From assembly GCA_910591455.2 (NCBI GenBank), contig OU342815.1, positions 22,047,019 to 22,111,018 on the forward strand: a stretch of 64,000 nucleotides of DNA, in the 5' to 3' direction. A program made the position numbers and the translations under genes. The stretch's first letter is position 1; the number at the start of each line of letters is the position of its first letter. The notes under the pieces were generated by a model. The model saw only the letters and a list, made by a program, of their open reading frames with translations, ran no database searches and was not told the DNA's origin. This DNA is from Pholis gunnellus (taxonomy: Eukaryota > Chordata > Actinopteri > Perciformes > Pholidae). Shown one piece after another: positions 41,701 through 56,700 of the stretch.

Positions 41701-44700
41701 GGAGGCCGAAAATAGAGAGGTGAGAAGAGCTTTCTGTCTCAGTGGAGTGACGCACACAAACAAGCAGCCAGGTGAAGGAATCAAAGTCGGTGGTTCACTT
41801 AAAGGGACCCTGTGGAATTTTCCGGTAAACAAACAAAAGGCATGTTTTACCCACTAAAACCTATAGCGTGTATCCTGCAGCTCTAAGAAACATATTGAGT
41901 GTATTTCATTCATCATAGAACATTTCCAAATTATATTTGAAATCCAGCATTGTTAACATCCGTGTTTACTAGCTTACAGTCTTCTGCTTTCCTATCTCTG
42001 CTGGCTCTTTGCAGCAGATCAAAGCAACCGGTTTCGTAGTGAGAAACCATCGGCAGGACTCTGTATCGCATCACCCTTGTGACATGCGACACAAAGAGAA
42101 CGGGGGAGTCACTTATAGAAACGGCTCCGAAATGAAAATTGAAAACTGTGACCCCTGACTGCCACCGGGGGGGTTTTGCACACAGATTTTAAGCACATTA
42201 GAGAGACATTTTGTGTGATATTGTCATCATTAGCATTTGAATACTTGAATTATGGCCAAAAATGTGTTTTGTGAAGTCACAGTGACCTTTGACCACATTT
42301 GAATCAGTTCATCCTTGAGTCCAAGTGGACTTTTGAGACAAATGTGATGAAAATCTCCACCAGGACAATCTGATAGCATCATGTCGACAGCCTGCGGTCC
42401 TCACCAAATTCAAAGCATATATTTTAACGTGTGCTTTCCTGTGAACTCACCAGAAGAGACTTCTGATTTGGCTCGTCCCGAGCCGTGGAGGGTCAGCTGC
42501 AGCCGGCTGTTGTTGATCTGCAGCTCCAGCCTGTGGGGCTCCGGGTTCAGCTGCACGGAGAGCAGCAGCCCGTCCGGGTTCCACGTCCTGAACTGTAAGC
42601 GGACGGAGAAGCCCCCCGTGGCAGACGCCGCTGACGGAAGTGACAGGAAGCTCCTGCTGGAGCTCAGGAAGGTGCAGGCCACCAGCTGGGGCGGCGAGCA
42701 CGAGAAGGTCACGTTGCCCTGGAGGACGAGAAAAACCACAAGGACACAGTTTCACACGGATCTTCTGCTGCTTTGCTGGAGCAAGTTAGTCTCACGGGAG
42801 GTTCGTTGTGACATGTCTGGAAATAAATGTCACGTTGATAGAAAAAAACAAAAGGGAACAGATGGTTTAAATAAAGAATCATGAGCGAAACCCCACCCAA
42901 ACTAATTAAATGTAACCTTCAAGCTATTCAATTATCTGTCATCAATTGTCAATTTATCATCCGCAGCAATTTGTACTTCCTCGAATATAAATGCATAATA
43001 ATGATCCAAAAGGGCTGCCACATGTTGTGGTGTACGTTAAAACATTATGATTAAAGGAATAGTTTGACAATGAAGAGAAATATGCTTATTTGTTTTTTCT
43101 TGCCGAGAGATAAGAAGAGAAGGTCAACACCACCCTCATCTCTGTCCATTATGTATCATCCAGCCTAACAGCACCTCTGAAGCTCTCTGGCATGTTCTAT
43201 CTCACACTAAATATAACCTTTAGTGAGCTTCAGAGGTGCTAATAGGGCTGCTTTTTACATTTATACACACACAAGGCAACCTGTAGGGTCTGAATGAGAC
43301 GTGGCAAGCTTTCAAGTCCAACGGACGCAGCCTTAAGGGCGAGAAAGGCTTCTAAGGCGGGAGGGAGTGGAGGCTGATGGGCCAAACAAACAGGACTTTC
43401 ACCCAGGAGGCCGCTGTTCTAGTCCCGTGTGAAAGCAAAAGTTCATATTTGAATACGTTGGGTCGCATATTATGTTATTTACGTAGCTTACATTACATTA
43501 CACACACTTACACTGACATTTTATTATTATTATTATTTAACATAGGGATATACACAAACATAAAGCAAGGAGTAAAGGCAAATACATGACTAAACATAGG
43601 AAGACTGAGACATTAACCAGCTTCATAGAATAAGAGTAAAAAAGAGGCTGTGTTCATCAAGTGAGCAAATGCATGGATGTGTGAGTGCGCGTGCATCAAA
43701 GGGAGCTAAGCCATGGATTTGTCTCCAAAGGCCATTAATGGAGTAAAGAAATCTTTCCCATTACAAATGATATTTTTCCGTCCTGCCCAGCAGAGAGGAG
43801 GATATCCGTTCATATGCTGCAAACCCGGGCAAGCAGATTACGTTGTGATCTTTTTATAATAGTGGTAAGAACCAAGTGGCTTTGTCGTCTGAACCTAACT
43901 ACAACCGTTTAACGTTAATAACACACGAGGCTGTCCCAGAGGCTTCTGCCCAAGCAACATATTTTTAGTAGGTATGAGATCCCCCCCCCCCCCCCCCCCG
44001 TTTCCAGTCCTTATGCTAAGCTAGGATAGCTTGGATGTTTGCCGTCCAGATATGGAAGTGGATATGAAATAGTATCGATCTTCAAACTCTTAGCAACAAA
44101 AGTATTTCTCAAGATGTTGAACTGTTCGCATGGAGCCAATCAAAGCATTGACAAAATCATTTTAAACAATTGTACTCGTTGTTTGGCAAATTAAAGATAC
44201 ACTTTCACGTCTCGCGTGTGGTTCTGAGGTTGTCTAAACTCTGGATACAAGCTGAATCCGTGGCATTTATTTGCTCCAAACCAATATGGTCGAACCTCCA
44301 AGACAAAAAAAAAAAAAAAAGATTACATTTCAGTGTAATTGTGAGCAGAGCAAAGGTTGTGTTAGGTACGTTCAAACACAGAGTGCCGGTGTCTGCTAAG
44401 GTCAGAGTCTCATTAGTCCCGTTGCCTGCAGGGCAGCACACAGCAATCACAGCTCTTTGACTCTCAATGTGATTCTCTCCCATCAACCTCAGGGAGATAG
44501 TCCCATTGAAATTCCATTACAGCCGCCATCATGACAGCCTCGATGCTTCTGTTGTCAGCGAAGGCCTTTTAACGCAGCAATCAGACTTTAAAGGCAGAGG
44601 GTGTCTCGGATGAGATGTGGCGTGTGGATCTTTGGCCGACCTCTCTGATTTGTGTAGTGGTGGTGGTGGTGGTGGTGGTGGGGGGGGGGGGGGGGGGGAT

Positions 44701-47700
44701 TCAAACGAATCCATTCGCACATTTGGATTTAATGACACAGTAGTTAGGATCACAATGGATGTCATGATTGTTTTTACCGTTATTCTCTCCTTCCAGTTTC
44801 TGACCAGAATGCCTGAAGAGAAAAATGTGACTCGGCAAGGAGGAATAGTCCGTCCGCCATTTTAGTCCAGACAGAAATATCTTAAGGACTATTGGACCGC
44901 CATGACACCTTTTACAGACATTCATGGTCCCCAGAGGATGTATTCTAATGACTATTCCTCTCGCACCACCATGAGGTTAACATTTTAACAATTAGGGATG
45001 TAACGATACCAGAAACTTCTGGTAATACCAATGTAAAAAATATATATAAATCCCATGTACTTTAACATACACTCCTTTATTAATGTTTGCATACTGTTTT
45101 TTTGCAAATGTATTAATAATCCCTAATAATCCGCCTCAAATGTCTGCTAACGGTTAACTAGCTCTCCTCCTGTCGATTTCAACACAGATTTGTTGTTGTT
45201 TGTTTCGAGCCCTGCCGGTACAAACAGTACCTGCAGAACTGTAGATACTGGGTCACGTGTTTCTTCAATTTTGGCATCAAGTTGGTACCGGAGTATTGGT
45301 TCTTGTGACATCTATTGGTTGCATTGCCATTGATATTTGGTACATGCATTCATCCCCATGAATTGGATGAATTGTAATAGCTTCAGTAATCATGCTTTAA
45401 CTTTAGTACCTTCATATATATACATATATATATATATACATACACACACAAACACAAACAAACACACACAGGAACATACATACATTTAGACCTCTGCACT
45501 TAACCCATGCTAAGCGTTTAGAAGCAGTGGGCTGCTGTCTCGGAGAGAAACTTGAGGTTCAGATTTCCGCTCAAGGACATGCAGGAGACAAGGAACAAAC
45601 CGCCAACCTTGAGGTTAAAAAGGCGACCCACTCTACCCACTGCATAGATTAGCAAAGTAGTACAAAGTTGAATGCTTCTGGAATAATCTACAGGGAATTT
45701 ACACAAAACTCACCGCTCACAAGCTGCATTTAAATATTCTCCTGGATACCGTGTGGCTCGACTGTCGTACTTCTTTATATAATTCTCAACGTTTTTATAT
45801 CATATATATCAGTCGCTGCCCGGAGAGAGAGGACCTCTTGAGTTAATGGAACAAACCCTGTCGTACAGGAGACGTATATGAACATCAGACAGCTGTCTCT
45901 CCTCGTCAACCTTTGCAGAGACTCCAGTCTGCGCCGTCGCTCGACACACTTCACCACTAAACCATAGAATTACACTGAATATGCAATATATATGTAAATT
46001 GATATATATATTGTATACATGTGCTCTTGTGCACATTCTGTTTCTTTTTCCGCTCTCTTTATATGAAATCAAATCGGTTTCCATCACCACCAGTAGAGAC
46101 TGTTGTGTAAGATGCCTTTCAAATGGAAAAGTGGCTCCTCACATCTCGGAGCGTTTGAATGCAGTAATTGTGTTTCCTAGACGGGAAGCACGAGGCCCAT
46201 ACTCAGCTCAAGGATGGACTCAACCTGGATCTACACGCGGAAAGCTGAAGATTTGAGACTCTTCATCTTTGTCAGCAATGGAGCTGACCAACAGGTCAAC
46301 GTTGGCTTATCACGGATATTGTCGTATACATCGCTAGTAAAAATAAAACGTCAAATTAGATCATCTAGAAACAATATCACGATTAAAATAATGGTACATT
46401 TTATTTATCTGACAGCTGTAATTACTAGATGCCTTCATTTTTTACCTGCTAAATGTACATTTTGGTACATTTCGTGGGTTATAACAATCACATTTAAGTG
46501 TGTTTTTGATATAATATTGATTTTTAGTAAGATGTGATACATTTCACGGTACTTTTAGTGCAACACTTGAACTCCACGCAACTCACCACGCTGTGTATCT
46601 GCGGCTTGCGTCTCTTCGCCAGGTCTATGATGTTGATCCCGTTGTAGTAGAGGTTTTCCATGCAGCCGTGGAAGTTCTTCCTCAAAAAGGTGCCCGGTTT
46701 ACCGGGCAGCGGGATGCCTCCGAAACTCAGCTGCGATTGAAAGGAAATCAGAAAGCGGCGGAGCTCTTAGCTTTAGATGCAGCAATCGATCCAATATAAA
46801 CCAGTACAGCAATTCATGTATTCATGCTATATTCATTAAAAGGAATATTTACATAATATGAATTTCACATTCTGTTCTGTATTTTACTGTATGTTAAAAC
46901 CATCACAGTTCTCAAAATACATGCTCGCACATATTCTCACTAGTTGCACGGCTGAGTCAGTGATTCAGCAAGTGAGAAGACATCACCCACTCACTGGATC
47001 CAAACGTACACTGCAGAGCCACAGTTATGCATACAGTATTCTGGTCTGCGGCTGTTGTTCATGGTTTGGCGCATGTCGTTTAGTTCCACCTGAGGGAAAT
47101 CTTAATGCTACAGCAGTTTGGGGAAGAAGTTTTCCTTTATTCACCTTGACAGTGTTCCCCGTGCACAAAGTGTGGTCCGTAAAGAAAAAAGGGTTTTTAC
47201 TGATTTTGGAGTGGAGGAACTTGGCTGGCCTGCACAGAGCCTATTACACCTTTGGGATGAACTGGGACATTTGACTGTGAGCCAAACCTCATCATCACCC
47301 AACATCAGTGTTGGACCTCACTAATGCTCTTGTGGCTGACTGGAAGAAAATCCCCACAGCTATAGGTTCCAAAATCCTTTTGAAAGCCTTCCCAGAAGAA
47401 TTGAGGCAGCAGATTAATGGCCGTTTCCTAATAGCTGTCGAGAGTCCTCACACAGTTGGTCAATCCAGGAGTAAGTATGCATGTTGTGTTTCAACACCGG
47501 CTGCAACTGTGCAAATTCAAACTGCATCTGTGAAGGTGATTTCATAAGGATTACACCCTTAGCTTTCTATTCTCATGCGGATTAAAATAACTGTGGCAGA
47601 ATGAATATTAGTCATTCTTAGTCATTTTTTAAACAATGGGTTCTTGATTTTAGAATGAGGCAGAAAAAAAAGCAGCAGGCTTCTGATTCCAGCCGGCAAG

Positions 47701-50700
47701 TCGTCTGTCGCAACAATATTTGATCAGCTCAAATCTCTATAAAGCCAATCTGTGCAGAATCTGGAGACAGGATTTTGGTATCGGAAGCACTCTGGTTTCC
47801 ATTTGTATAGTATTGACCAACCATTTTCCAGCAGGTATGGTTGAATGCAGGTGAACAGTCCGTGTGGAGAGTAAAAGAGGCGGAACGCATCGGCTGAAAC
47901 TGAACCTGGGAACCCATCGGCTATCGTCTGATGATGATTTCGCTTTTTATGGTTTAAAATCTGCTTGTAAACTGGTTCCTTGTGAAACAATCCGGTTGCA
48001 GACATCGTCTCTCAACTCCAACTCCAGTCACCAACAACTAGCACGGAAGAAGAAGGTCTTGGCCCGAATATCCGCTGGCTAAACCAGAAAACCCCCAGAA
48101 ATACGGCCTCTTGCCCCCCAGGAGATTATTACGAATCCCTTCACCCTAACCAATCTCACTCTTTATGCCTAAACCTAACCAGTCCAACCAACGACAGAAA
48201 AGAGTACCGGCTAATCAGAGGCAGAGTAGGGTCATGCCTTGGCCACAGCAGCATTCGTAATTTATCTGCGTCGAGAGGCTTCAATCTCAGAACCCGACGG
48301 CCGACGGGTTCTGAGATTGAATCAGCTCCCTGAGGCTGACTCATTTTAGAAGGAGAAGCCTGTAAAAGAGTGTTGAATACGCTCTTGATGGCTGCATCGA
48401 TTATATGCAGTTGCTAAACTGTGATTGGACAATCGCTGAGCGGGGGAGCGGTTTAGTGACCTGCAGGAGGGCATATCTCAAAACGTCTTTAAATATGGTT
48501 TGAATATGTTTATAATGTTCTAGAATAACTGATAATAAAGTGTCAATGTGGAGAAACACAATAATGAATGCAAAAGTCTTTAGCGGTTGTCAGTCCTCCT
48601 GTTATTCCTTTGAGACAATAAAAATAACTCATCTCTGCAACATTTCTATCATTCATAACAGAGACGTCATTTCCAAACACGCCGTTTCCCCAAGTGCTCA
48701 CAGTGAGCACACAGACTCTGTTTACGAAGGTGCTCCACGGCTCATTACTAGCTCCACTGTGCTCATCACTGTGTTATTAATGAAAGGCTTGTCCTGGACC
48801 TCACTGGATGAATTCATCACGAGTTATATTCAGGTTTGCAAAGCTGTGTTGTGATTGAACGGACCCCGTGGACTCACCTCGTAGTCCACCTCCAGTGAGT
48901 GTCCCTCCCCTTTGGTGTGGAAGTGCTGCGTGTGGGAGTCGACTGTGAGGTTGACCTGCTTGTTGAAGCGCTCTATGTGAACCGAGTGCCACTGCTGGTC
49001 ATCCAGCAGACTGCCCACGGTGACGGCAACGCGGCCGCTGCTGAACCTCAGCCTGCTGTCGTCTGCGGAAGCACAAAGGAGACAGCGAGGAACGCAGTGA
49101 GCAGCTTCACAATGTATCGCTATAGTTAGCGAGGTCAACCATTTGCTGGTTTAAACTGTTCAACTCTGCCCATTTTCTTATCATCTCTTTTTCATCTTGT
49201 TGTGATCGAAATGCATTTGCTTGGAAAACAGCAATCTGACTTGGTAGATAGAAGCTTTTGTTTTCTTTGTTCTATTGTTGTGTTAAAAACGCTAACCGTC
49301 ACTAGAACTGAGGTGAGATGTAACACCTCTCAGTCCCGACTGTGAGACTAAATGCTTGTGGAAACAAAAAAAGAAAGATTTTTCGAGAGGGAGCGGCTCA
49401 GAAAGCGCAGTTCACCTAAGTTGAGGTAGAGGTCCAATGTTCCGCGGTGGAGCTCCAGGGTGATGTAATCTCCTCTCTGCCCCTCTCCGTGCAGCAACAC
49501 GCCCTCGGCCTGGTGGCTCTTGAAGCGCAGAGAGATCACGTCCTTCACCGTTGACATGGACTTCTGGTTGAACCGATACAGCAAAGAGCTTCTGCCGTCA
49601 AAGTCTGCCACGTACGACTCTAAAAGAGAAGCACAACGCCTCGTAAAGCAGTGTTGCAAACAGTACTTCCAACAAATGATACAAAGAAATGTTCTACATG
49701 ATTTACATTGTGCTCTACTTGGTAACACTTTCTATGAGGCCCAGGTCTATAATGCTTTATAAACATATTATAATATGCTTTGAGAACGGTATAATTGTAG
49801 TTATAAGTACTCATGAATATGTATTTAATAAATATTTAGAAATTAATGTGTTTTTGTTTCGTTTTATGAGAATGATTTTAACAAATTGAAAAGCATTTTT
49901 TAATGCCTTATAAACTCAAGTGTCATAGTGTATATTTATAATACATTATAATATTTCAATAATGCATTATAATCACTATTATTGTGCATTATAGTGTGAA
50001 AATGAATCATTCTAAGTGGACGTTGTTTGCTTTACGTAAAATGTAAAAAATATACAGTGTATATATTTAATCAACTATTTGGACAACACTAATTAAAATG
50101 TCACTAAATTCATTTGTACTTTTCTTAAAAGCAAACAATGACAACTAATAACATTATAATGCATTATAACAATGATTAAACTGCGTTATAAAAATAATAT
50201 AATGTATTGTTATAAAGCTGCTTTATTGTGTTGTAAGTAAAGGTTTTTGTTTCGTTCTTGCAGATTTCATGGTATTTTTTTCCATTTTACTAAAAGCAAA
50301 CGACGGCCACTTAGAGCGATATAACAGTGATAATACTGCATAATAAAAAGATTGTAATGTTTTATTATTATACACTATGTTCCTTATGATAAAGAACATA
50401 TTTACGAGTGCTTATAACTATAACTATATAGTGCAGAGAGCAGATTATAATGAGTGTTCATAATATACAGTATTATACCGTTTATAATGCATTATATACA
50501 TAGGCGTCATAGAAAGCCCACAGATCTTTTAAATGGTGTTGCCATCCAGTCACTGTCTGGGAAATTGCTCTCATAATTTAGTCTGCATTGATTTATGAGC
50601 GGAATGCAATCAGAACAGGCTACTTCATTCCCCAAATGATCTGCCAAACATCGCCAATTCATTTCACTATTAACTGTTAATTACTAAATCACATGCATGT

Positions 50701-53700
50701 TAAAACACGAGACGGCTCCGAATGGATAATAACAAATGAGTAGTGTGTCATTTAGAGGAGTGTGTTCAGAGTCGAATCTCAAATGAGACGGAGTGTATTG
50801 GGGGGGGGGGGGGGGTAATTGATCGCATTGACGCGAGCTACAAGATTTAGTGTCGGTAGTAAAGATTCTCTGGGGATCGATATCAACCCGTCCCCCAGAG
50901 ACATGGCGTTTAATTTAAGGCATAACATACCCACTGGCTGCAATGTATTAAATGAAATTCATTTTTAACACCACAATAATCCATCCAGCGTCAGCAGCAT
51001 CGAAACAATCAAACAATTAAAAATGTGTTTGAGTAGCAGTAGCCCAGTGTTTCCAACAGTGGAGTGAAAACCGGACAACAGCTATTTTACAGGACACGTG
51101 CAGCTCTGTTAAGTAGCAATCCAAAGGAAGGAAATAAAAAGAGTATTGTACCCAAACTTGTCATCATAATGAGAATCTCTCCTTACACTCTCCCTGTGTC
51201 ACTCTCATCATTCATGTACAATTGATTTCAGGGAGTCCCGGAGAATAGATCTGAGATCCGCGGCGTTGTCGGTGTCACCTCTGTATAATCCTGCTTCCAG
51301 CGACACGCGCCTGCATACATTATCACGCGGCAGAAAGAGCCGCAATGTGACCTTTCTCAGGTCTGCCGACGGGCAGATTAGCACTTTCTGTAACATAAGT
51401 CGTCCATCAGTTGCATTGTGAATCATTCTGTATGTTCAGTGGTTTATGGGCAGACGCATGAATCCACAAAATATATAGACTAATGGAGGAACAGGGAGTA
51501 CGAGAGGCAGCTTCGAGTTTTTGGGCTCATAAAAGTGATTATCGTGGGATATTCTCACAGTGTTTCCCAGCACATTAATCCAGCGGCTCATCTAGTTAGT
51601 GCTGCCTCCCAACGTGTGGGAGAGGTGTCAGTGAATCCTCATTACATGTATTTTAAAGCATTGTTCAGCATATAAACGGTGTGTCTTTTGATCACGGACG
51701 TCCAGTTTGTTTTAGCGTCTCATTACATGGACAGAATTATTTTTAATGTAATCTTTTATGGTTATATCTTTTCAGACAATAATTGTCTTAAAAAAAATCA
51801 TTCTTTTTGTTATTGTTGTTCTCTCTTATTATTTATGATTGTGTCCACTCTCAAACATTTACACAGTCTTCTGTGATGAGGGTTTCGTCCTTGTGTTTTT
51901 CCTATTTTCAGTGTGCTGTGCGTGCTGTGTGTGTTCCTGTAGCCGTGACCTGCATTTCTTTCCCTCGTACACCTGTTTAGTGTCTAGACTCGTCAGCCTT
52001 TTTTGTTGCCAGTCCTCCTGGTCTTGTTATAGCATTTCCTCCCTCATTCCAGTTCCCTGCCCACTCCAGCTGTGCGTGGTGTAGTGATTAGCAGCATGGG
52101 TGTTCATACCTGTCTGTTGTTTTGAGTTCTTTGTCAGTCTGTCTTTAGTTGAAGCTGCCTCGGTGCTCCTCGTGACCTGCCTGCCTGAGTTTCCTCGTAT
52201 CTCTACTTTGTGTTCCTTTGAGAATAAATAGTTTCTGTCTCTGCCTTTGGGTCCACCGGTCTGCTTCAGACGATGACAATGTTCCCTGAATTGGCACATG
52301 CCAGCTACCGTATATTGATTACTTGTTCTATCTGGCGTTTGCTTTAGTACTTGAAGCTAGCCAGTGTGTGTGTGTCACACTTAGTACTTACTTTGTCATT
52401 TTTATCAAGTATTGATTTGGCAATTTGTGTGTTAAAAACAAAAAAAAGTTATCTTGACATAATTCCCGACACATATATTGTAAATTGCTGTGACAACAAT
52501 CTCCCTTAAACTACTGTTTTTCACCAGAAACTACATTTTTACAAGATTGCATTTAAACACATCCTCATAACATTATAATGCCATAATGGAACTCAATGCA
52601 ACCTCCGTTAACGTTAGCTGTTAGCTCAGTTATTTAGCCAAGCAGGACTGTGCTGCCCACCGGCTGCTAACAGCTAACAGCTAACAGCTAACGCTAAGTA
52701 GCTCTCCTGATTATTTAAACAAGGATGTAGTTGTTGACAATGTAGCATTATCAGGAAAAGGAATAGGGTGCAGAAGAGTGTTTGACCACAGGTGTGTTGT
52801 ATAGTTTGCACATGCTCAGTAACGATCAAGCAGGATGCGTGTATCGGGTAGCAAGTGACAAGCGTTGTTGTTGTTCCTGTGTAGCGTAAATGAGCTGATA
52901 AAGTATATAATAATGACTCACATACTTTGTAATATGTGCGTGACGTGGAACACCTTTTCCTGTCACGGCAGAGAGCAATGACTCAGTGATACGACTGCCA
53001 AGTAAAAACTCATATTATCCTGAGATATTAAGTATTTCATTTGTGTTTTTTTTTTACAATCAAATTGGTCAATTCTGAATACAAACAACGTTTCATATCA
53101 CGAGACAAAAAGATAAGTAATTATTATTTTGGTGTTAATCGGCCCGCTAGCGTGAATGAGAGCATTAACAACATCAGTAATGACCTCAGCTGCGTATCTG
53201 TCTCCACTCTGTGTTTTTTTTGTAGGTCATCGGTGTTCAATTACAAATCATTCCGTATTTTGCAGCAGCATTCATCAAGAAAATGAGCCCCACTCAACTC
53301 TTTGCTGTATTTGCTGCTGGGTGGTGATCATCCCCCTGTATGTGTGTTTCAGACCCTGCCTGTCGGGTTCTTGATTAGTCATCTCACCGCTGTCTGGAGT
53401 ATCAAACTGCGTGTTAAAAGTAAGTGAAGAGAAAATGGCTCCCTCATTCCTCTCCATCAAGAGAGAGTAGCTGCAGGTGCATAAATGAAGGAATCCTTCG
53501 AGGTGGTGTAAAGCACAGAGGTTTTTTTTTTGATGTGTCGACTGAGTGCTTTTCAGAGTGTGTTACTCACTGTAGGAGCAGCCGTACACCTCCACTCTGA
53601 GGCCCATCCAGCCGCTGGGGTTCCAGTCGAGAGGGACGAAGCGCAGGAAACGCGTTCTCACCGGCTGGGACAGCTTGTTCTGGACAACGGCCTCCGAATT

Positions 53701-56700
53701 CACATTCCCGACAAATCTCTGCAGGTAAAACAGAGCGACAGAGATTGATCGTGGTTGTGTCCGAAAGGCTCCGCTGAGAAACGAGAAAAATGACCTCCGA
53801 TCCAAAAGTGAATAGTAATATTTTTTACCAGTCTGTTTATTTTAGCTGAATACTTGAAATACAAGCACAAAGAAAAAAAAATCAGAAATCCTCAAATAGC
53901 ACAGACAACAACCGAATGCTGACAAGGCGAGGCCAAGGGCACCGTCCTCTTCCTATCCTTGAACATACTATTTGATGTAAAGTGATAAGAATCATCGCGT
54001 GGTGTGGAAATACGAGAATATCCGCTCAAGCAGATTCCACGCGAGCGGGAGGAAAATTCACCACCGAGGCAGCCGGGGGGGCAATAACGGCTCTCGTATT
54101 GTGTTTTCCCCCTACAGAGCTAAAAAAAAAAAAACTCTGAGTACAATTGTGAGATGTCATTCTTCTTTTTTCTATTCCAACCCCTCCTCAGCTCTCTCTC
54201 TGCCCCACACAAAGCCAGGGGACATAAACAAAGAGGAGAGAGAGTGAAAGATGGGTTCAGAAAAAAGAAACCAGACAAATGACCTCTCCTCACAAATGAC
54301 TGATTACCAGCTCCTTCATAACCGATAGTAGGCAGCTGACATATCAGATCAATAAGGGTTCCTACTATAAAGACAAAATATACATCATTGACAGTGGAGC
54401 TCCAGGCTTTTCGTGGACAGTTCAACACATTCAGACGAAGCCAATAATTCAGCTTTCCGCAACAGCAGAGACACAATTACCAGCGGCACACACGACTGTC
54501 CGGTGCCTTCAGAGGCGCCGCGAAGCAGAAGCATCATTAAATGCACCGGGATGCTGCTACTTGGTAGATAATCAAGGCGACAGCGCGACTGTTCAGGCTG
54601 TTATTGTGATTTATGCCACCGCTTCCCCTGTTTTGAGCCATTTATTGAGCGGAGCCTCGTGGCTGAATCGCAACACGCGTGCGAGCCAAGGCTTATTTAC
54701 ACATGCACAGTTATTCACGTCCGCACAGGAGGGATTAACAAATGGCCCTCAGTTTTATACGTTCGGTCAAAGCAAATGTATTACTTTACCGCTAAGAACT
54801 GCTTTTAGAGCAAAATAAATATATGGGAACCCATTGGCCTTGAAGAAAAAAAAAAAAACAAGCCATACATATTCATGGCTGCTTTGTCTTAATCACGTTT
54901 TCCAAATGCTTTCAAATCCCCCAAAAATCAAATGTAGCCATCAGTGTTTTTTGGGGGGGGTGAAGCTGATGAAAGCATGCTGCTGTGCTTGTTACACAGA
55001 GCTCCGAGCGTGGCCTTGTTATTTCCAGGCTTTGTGTGAGACACGCCGCAGCGGAAGAATATTTGATTGTTCCGCATTCGAAATCTAAAGCCTTTTCGGG
55101 ATGTGGTTGATCTCCTTCATTGGGACCGTGTGGTTTGAAGTGACTTGACTGTGCAGTGCTGGAAACATGGAGCACGCGAGACACGGCATGACATCATCCC
55201 ATTGGAGCCCCAATGGCCGCTATGAACCAGCGTCTACGAAGAACAGAAATACTAACATATAGTTTAGGACACCGTTGCAAAGTCCAGGTAGATGTTTAGT
55301 GCATAGTTCATGGGGGAGTTATGAGACAATAGGCCACTGGGCCCACCACCTCACATAGGAGCAAGACACACCGACCGTACAGTTGTTTAGCCTCATTTGT
55401 GTCTCTTCGTATAGTCGTTATGAGTCTTTCTGTGGTTTTGTGTCTTTGTAGTCATTTTGTGTCTTTCTAACTTTGTTTTGGTCTTTTATGGTTATTTTTG
55501 TTGGTGGTTGTCTTTCCCTTTGTGTCTATTTGCAGTTTTTATGTATCTTTTTGTAGTATTTTTTGTGTCCCTTTGTAATGGTTTTATTTTTCTTTGTGGT
55601 CATTTTGAGTCTCTTTGTAGTCGTTACGTACAGTATCTCTCTGTGGTTTTGTGTCTCTTTGTAGTTTTTTGGTGTTTCTTGGTATTTATCGTAATGTTTT
55701 GGTCATTTTGCCCCTTTTCTTAGTCTGTGTGTTTATCTCTTTGTAGTTGTTTTGCATCTCTTTGTAGTTGTTTTGGTATTTTTGTAGTTTTCTTATGTCT
55801 AATTGTAGTAATTTTATGTTTATCTGTGGTCATTGTCGAGTATCTTCCTGGTTGGTATATTTATCTTTGAGTGTCATTTTGCACATGTTGGGCCCATCGG
55901 CCTGTGCTCGGCCGGCCCGTTCAATCATCCAACCATGTCAGTTTGGTTTATTGCTTGTGAAACTCCACTTCTTCTTTTATTTTTGTTACAATCATTAACC
56001 CCGTCTTTCCACTCAACTCCCAGCTGAATATCTGAAAAAAATCGAATGAACCAAACAAACTGGGATGACGGCTGCACTGCAGCGATTCTAGCTGTTCATT
56101 ATCCAACAACACTTACACACGTCAGCGTGAGTCATTAGTATTCCAGAGCGACACCACTACAGGAACACCACTGAGGCTGTCCCGAGTATGACGTTTGTTT
56201 TTGTTTCCTCTCTGGGAAAAAAAAATTAAAAACAATTGCAACAGAACATCCTGTGTGTTTCAGCGGGGAGATGAAGTAAAGCCCTGGGGGTGGAGAAGCT
56301 TTTTCCAGAGGTCGCTCCTTATCCACATAAACAATCCTAACCCCGCCGTGACTTCATTATTTCTATTCATGCATCTGTCACTGTGGAACAGCCTCCCCTC
56401 CCCATTCATTAAGACTCTTTACTCTTCCTCTCCGGTGATGAGCTCCCCCGTGTCAGTTTTCCTTTGTGTTGCATGCAGCACAGATGCATACGTTTATTTT
56501 AATCAATTCACCGGGGGGATGAATCCTGCTGCCGGCGGTGAATACAGTATGTTCCAAAAGGTTACCGGCCAGTTAAACAGCCGCAGGGAACAACATGGTG
56601 AGAAAGCCAGAAGTGTGTGACCTTGCAATGAAAATGCTGGAGCAATCCCTGACCTCCCGTCTGCCAGACGTCCTCTGACCGGGACCAACAAGCCTCATAT

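Noticed and set aside
55457..55723. Hydrophobic 88-codon plus-strand ORF resembling a membrane protein
   Set aside because: It is the translation of T-rich 24-bp tandem units. The 78-codon ORF at 30634 has the same cause.
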